Part shown: piece by piece, positions 62,952-64,000 of the stretch | Layout: every line of letters starts with the position of its first letter | Position numbering within the stretch: the stretch's first letter is position 1 | From: Dirofilaria immitis | Taxonomy: Eukaryota; Nematoda; Chromadorea; Rhabditida; Onchocercidae | Reading direction: 5' to 3' | DNA: 64,000 bases | NCBI GenBank assembly: GCA_024305405.1 | Contig: JAKNDB010000064.1 | Location: forward strand, 372,001-436,000 | Made by a program: the position numbers and the translations under genes | The notes under the pieces: generated by a model | The model's input: the letters and a program-made list of their open reading frames with translations, nothing else | Database searches by the model: none | What the model was told of the DNA's origin: nothing

Positions 62952-64000
62952 TATATTGTGTAGATTTTAGGATGGGATTATTTTTACGATCTGAGATATT
63001 ACTACATGGATGTGATTTTTGAGTTCAATACGGTATACGAATTATTACACTATTCACAATACAATTAAATTAGTCTTATTATAATTCAATTTGATTCTAA
63101 ATGAATTTATCAACATATTTATCATTATTAAACATATACAAAGATAGTATTGAATTGATAATCTTATCGATTAGAATATGGCTATTTTTTTTTTAAAAGA
63201 TTGAAAATAATTATAGGCTTCATTCTACAAATTAGATATCTATATGTGATTGTAGAATGGAAAAAAAAGCAAAGTATAAAATGAATGATTATTTTACTTG
63301 TAAGAAAAAAATAATCGATCAGAAATAATTAGAATAAGATAAGATAAAATGATATAATACAATTTGTAACCTTTCAAAATAATTTTATTTAAATTTACAA
63401 AATATTGAAAAAATCGTTTTTTTCCTTCTTATTTCTTAAAGCTATCTTTTGAATGAAAATGAAATTTGAAAATTTTTCGATTCAAAAAAGATTTTGAATC
63501 GAAAATTTTAATAAAATTAAAAAAAAAAAAGAAGGAACTGAATGTCATCAATTTTAGAATTCTTTTTTTTTTTTTTCTTTGTTACTTAATAAAAGGTATT
63601 CATCTGATTGTTGTATTTATTGATGTGAAATAAATTTATAGCAAAGATAAAATAATAGCGAATTCGTCCATTTCATCTTCATCAATTGTCCATTCTCTAT
63701 CTTAGCCTGATTTATCATATATGATCGAAGATTACACCGCCTGAGCTTGATGACCTTGATTACGATAATCTATCTATCTAATTGTAGCAACAGTATTGCT
63801 TGCTCTTTCTTATTTTCCTTTTTTTCTTTTCTCATTTCCATTCCTTGATTATAATTTACTGATTTTAGGACTTTATTGAATATCTCCTAATTGTTACTTT
63901 GATTACTAGTCTGATTGATGACTCAAATCATATTTTTTTTTTTTTAAGAAAAAGAACCGATATTTGATTGGTCATTTTTCTGCATGATGAAGAGATGACC
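62531..64000. other. upstream intron or intergenic of the proline-rich gene
   Basis: (TTAA)n at 62609-62633, (TC)n at 62914-62950 and AT-rich DNA. A small G+C-richer patch (63690-63775) has short frames on both strands but no convincing exon. The next upstream exon of the minus-strand gene should lie here or further right. Confidence 0.45.

Noticed and set aside
63660..63775. Short frames (for example TPPELDDLDYDNLSI on plus, REWTIDEDEMDEF on minus)
   Set aside because: Both strands look open in a small G+C-richer patch, splice sites are weak and nothing links them to a gene.

Overview
The window is about 64 kb of very AT-rich nuclear DNA that reads as nematode. Introns are bounded by GT...(T)TTTCAG or TTTATAG, exons are short, coding DNA is richer in G+C than its surroundings, and the conserved proteins (HEXIM, a GalNAc-transferase, CREB, AP-1/2 beta adaptin) are animal proteins. 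A spirurid or filarial worm would fit, but the sequence alone does not prove it.

Layout. Positions 1-19.5 kb hold no intact gene. They contain a possible 3' gene end at the left edge, decayed coding patches near 2.4-2.7 and 3.8-4.0 kb, an antisense C2H2 zinc-finger pseudogene (5.4-5.9 kb), several inverted repeats, long ATT/AAT microsatellites, and a 1.36-kb satellite of 29-bp units in alternating forms (15.68-17.04 kb). A 122-bp tandem duplication then leads into a promoter-like patch. The plus-strand genes follow in order: HEXIM (P-TEFb inhibitor, 20.1-24.2 kb), a polypeptide GalNAc-transferase without a lectin domain (26.2-30.4 kb), CREB/crh-1 (32.9-44.2 kb, with an 8-kb intron inside the kinase-inducible domain), a possible 39-residue gene (44.5-45.4 kb), and beta adaptin apb-1 (48.0-57.9 kb, 20 exons). 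On the minus strand, convergent with apb-1, lies the 3' part of a proline-rich protein I do not recognise (60.0-62.5 kb); its 5' part is beyond the window.

I see no operon. The genes are 1.9-3.8 kb apart, have their own promoter or splice-leader-like contexts, and act in unrelated processes: elongation control, Golgi O-glycosylation, cAMP/Ca-responsive transcription and vesicle coat assembly. The clearest regulatory signal is a palindromic CRE (TGACGTCA) beside a G-quadruplex motif upstream of crh-1, with two more full CREs in its large intron. This suggests CREB autoregulation.

Quality warning. Several highly conserved exons are broken by one base at short homopolymers, including three in essential apb-1. 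HEXIM carries an in-frame TGA and one GalNAc-T intron starts with AT. Uncorrected sequencing indels explain most of this, so the reading frames given here are inferred models across those points.
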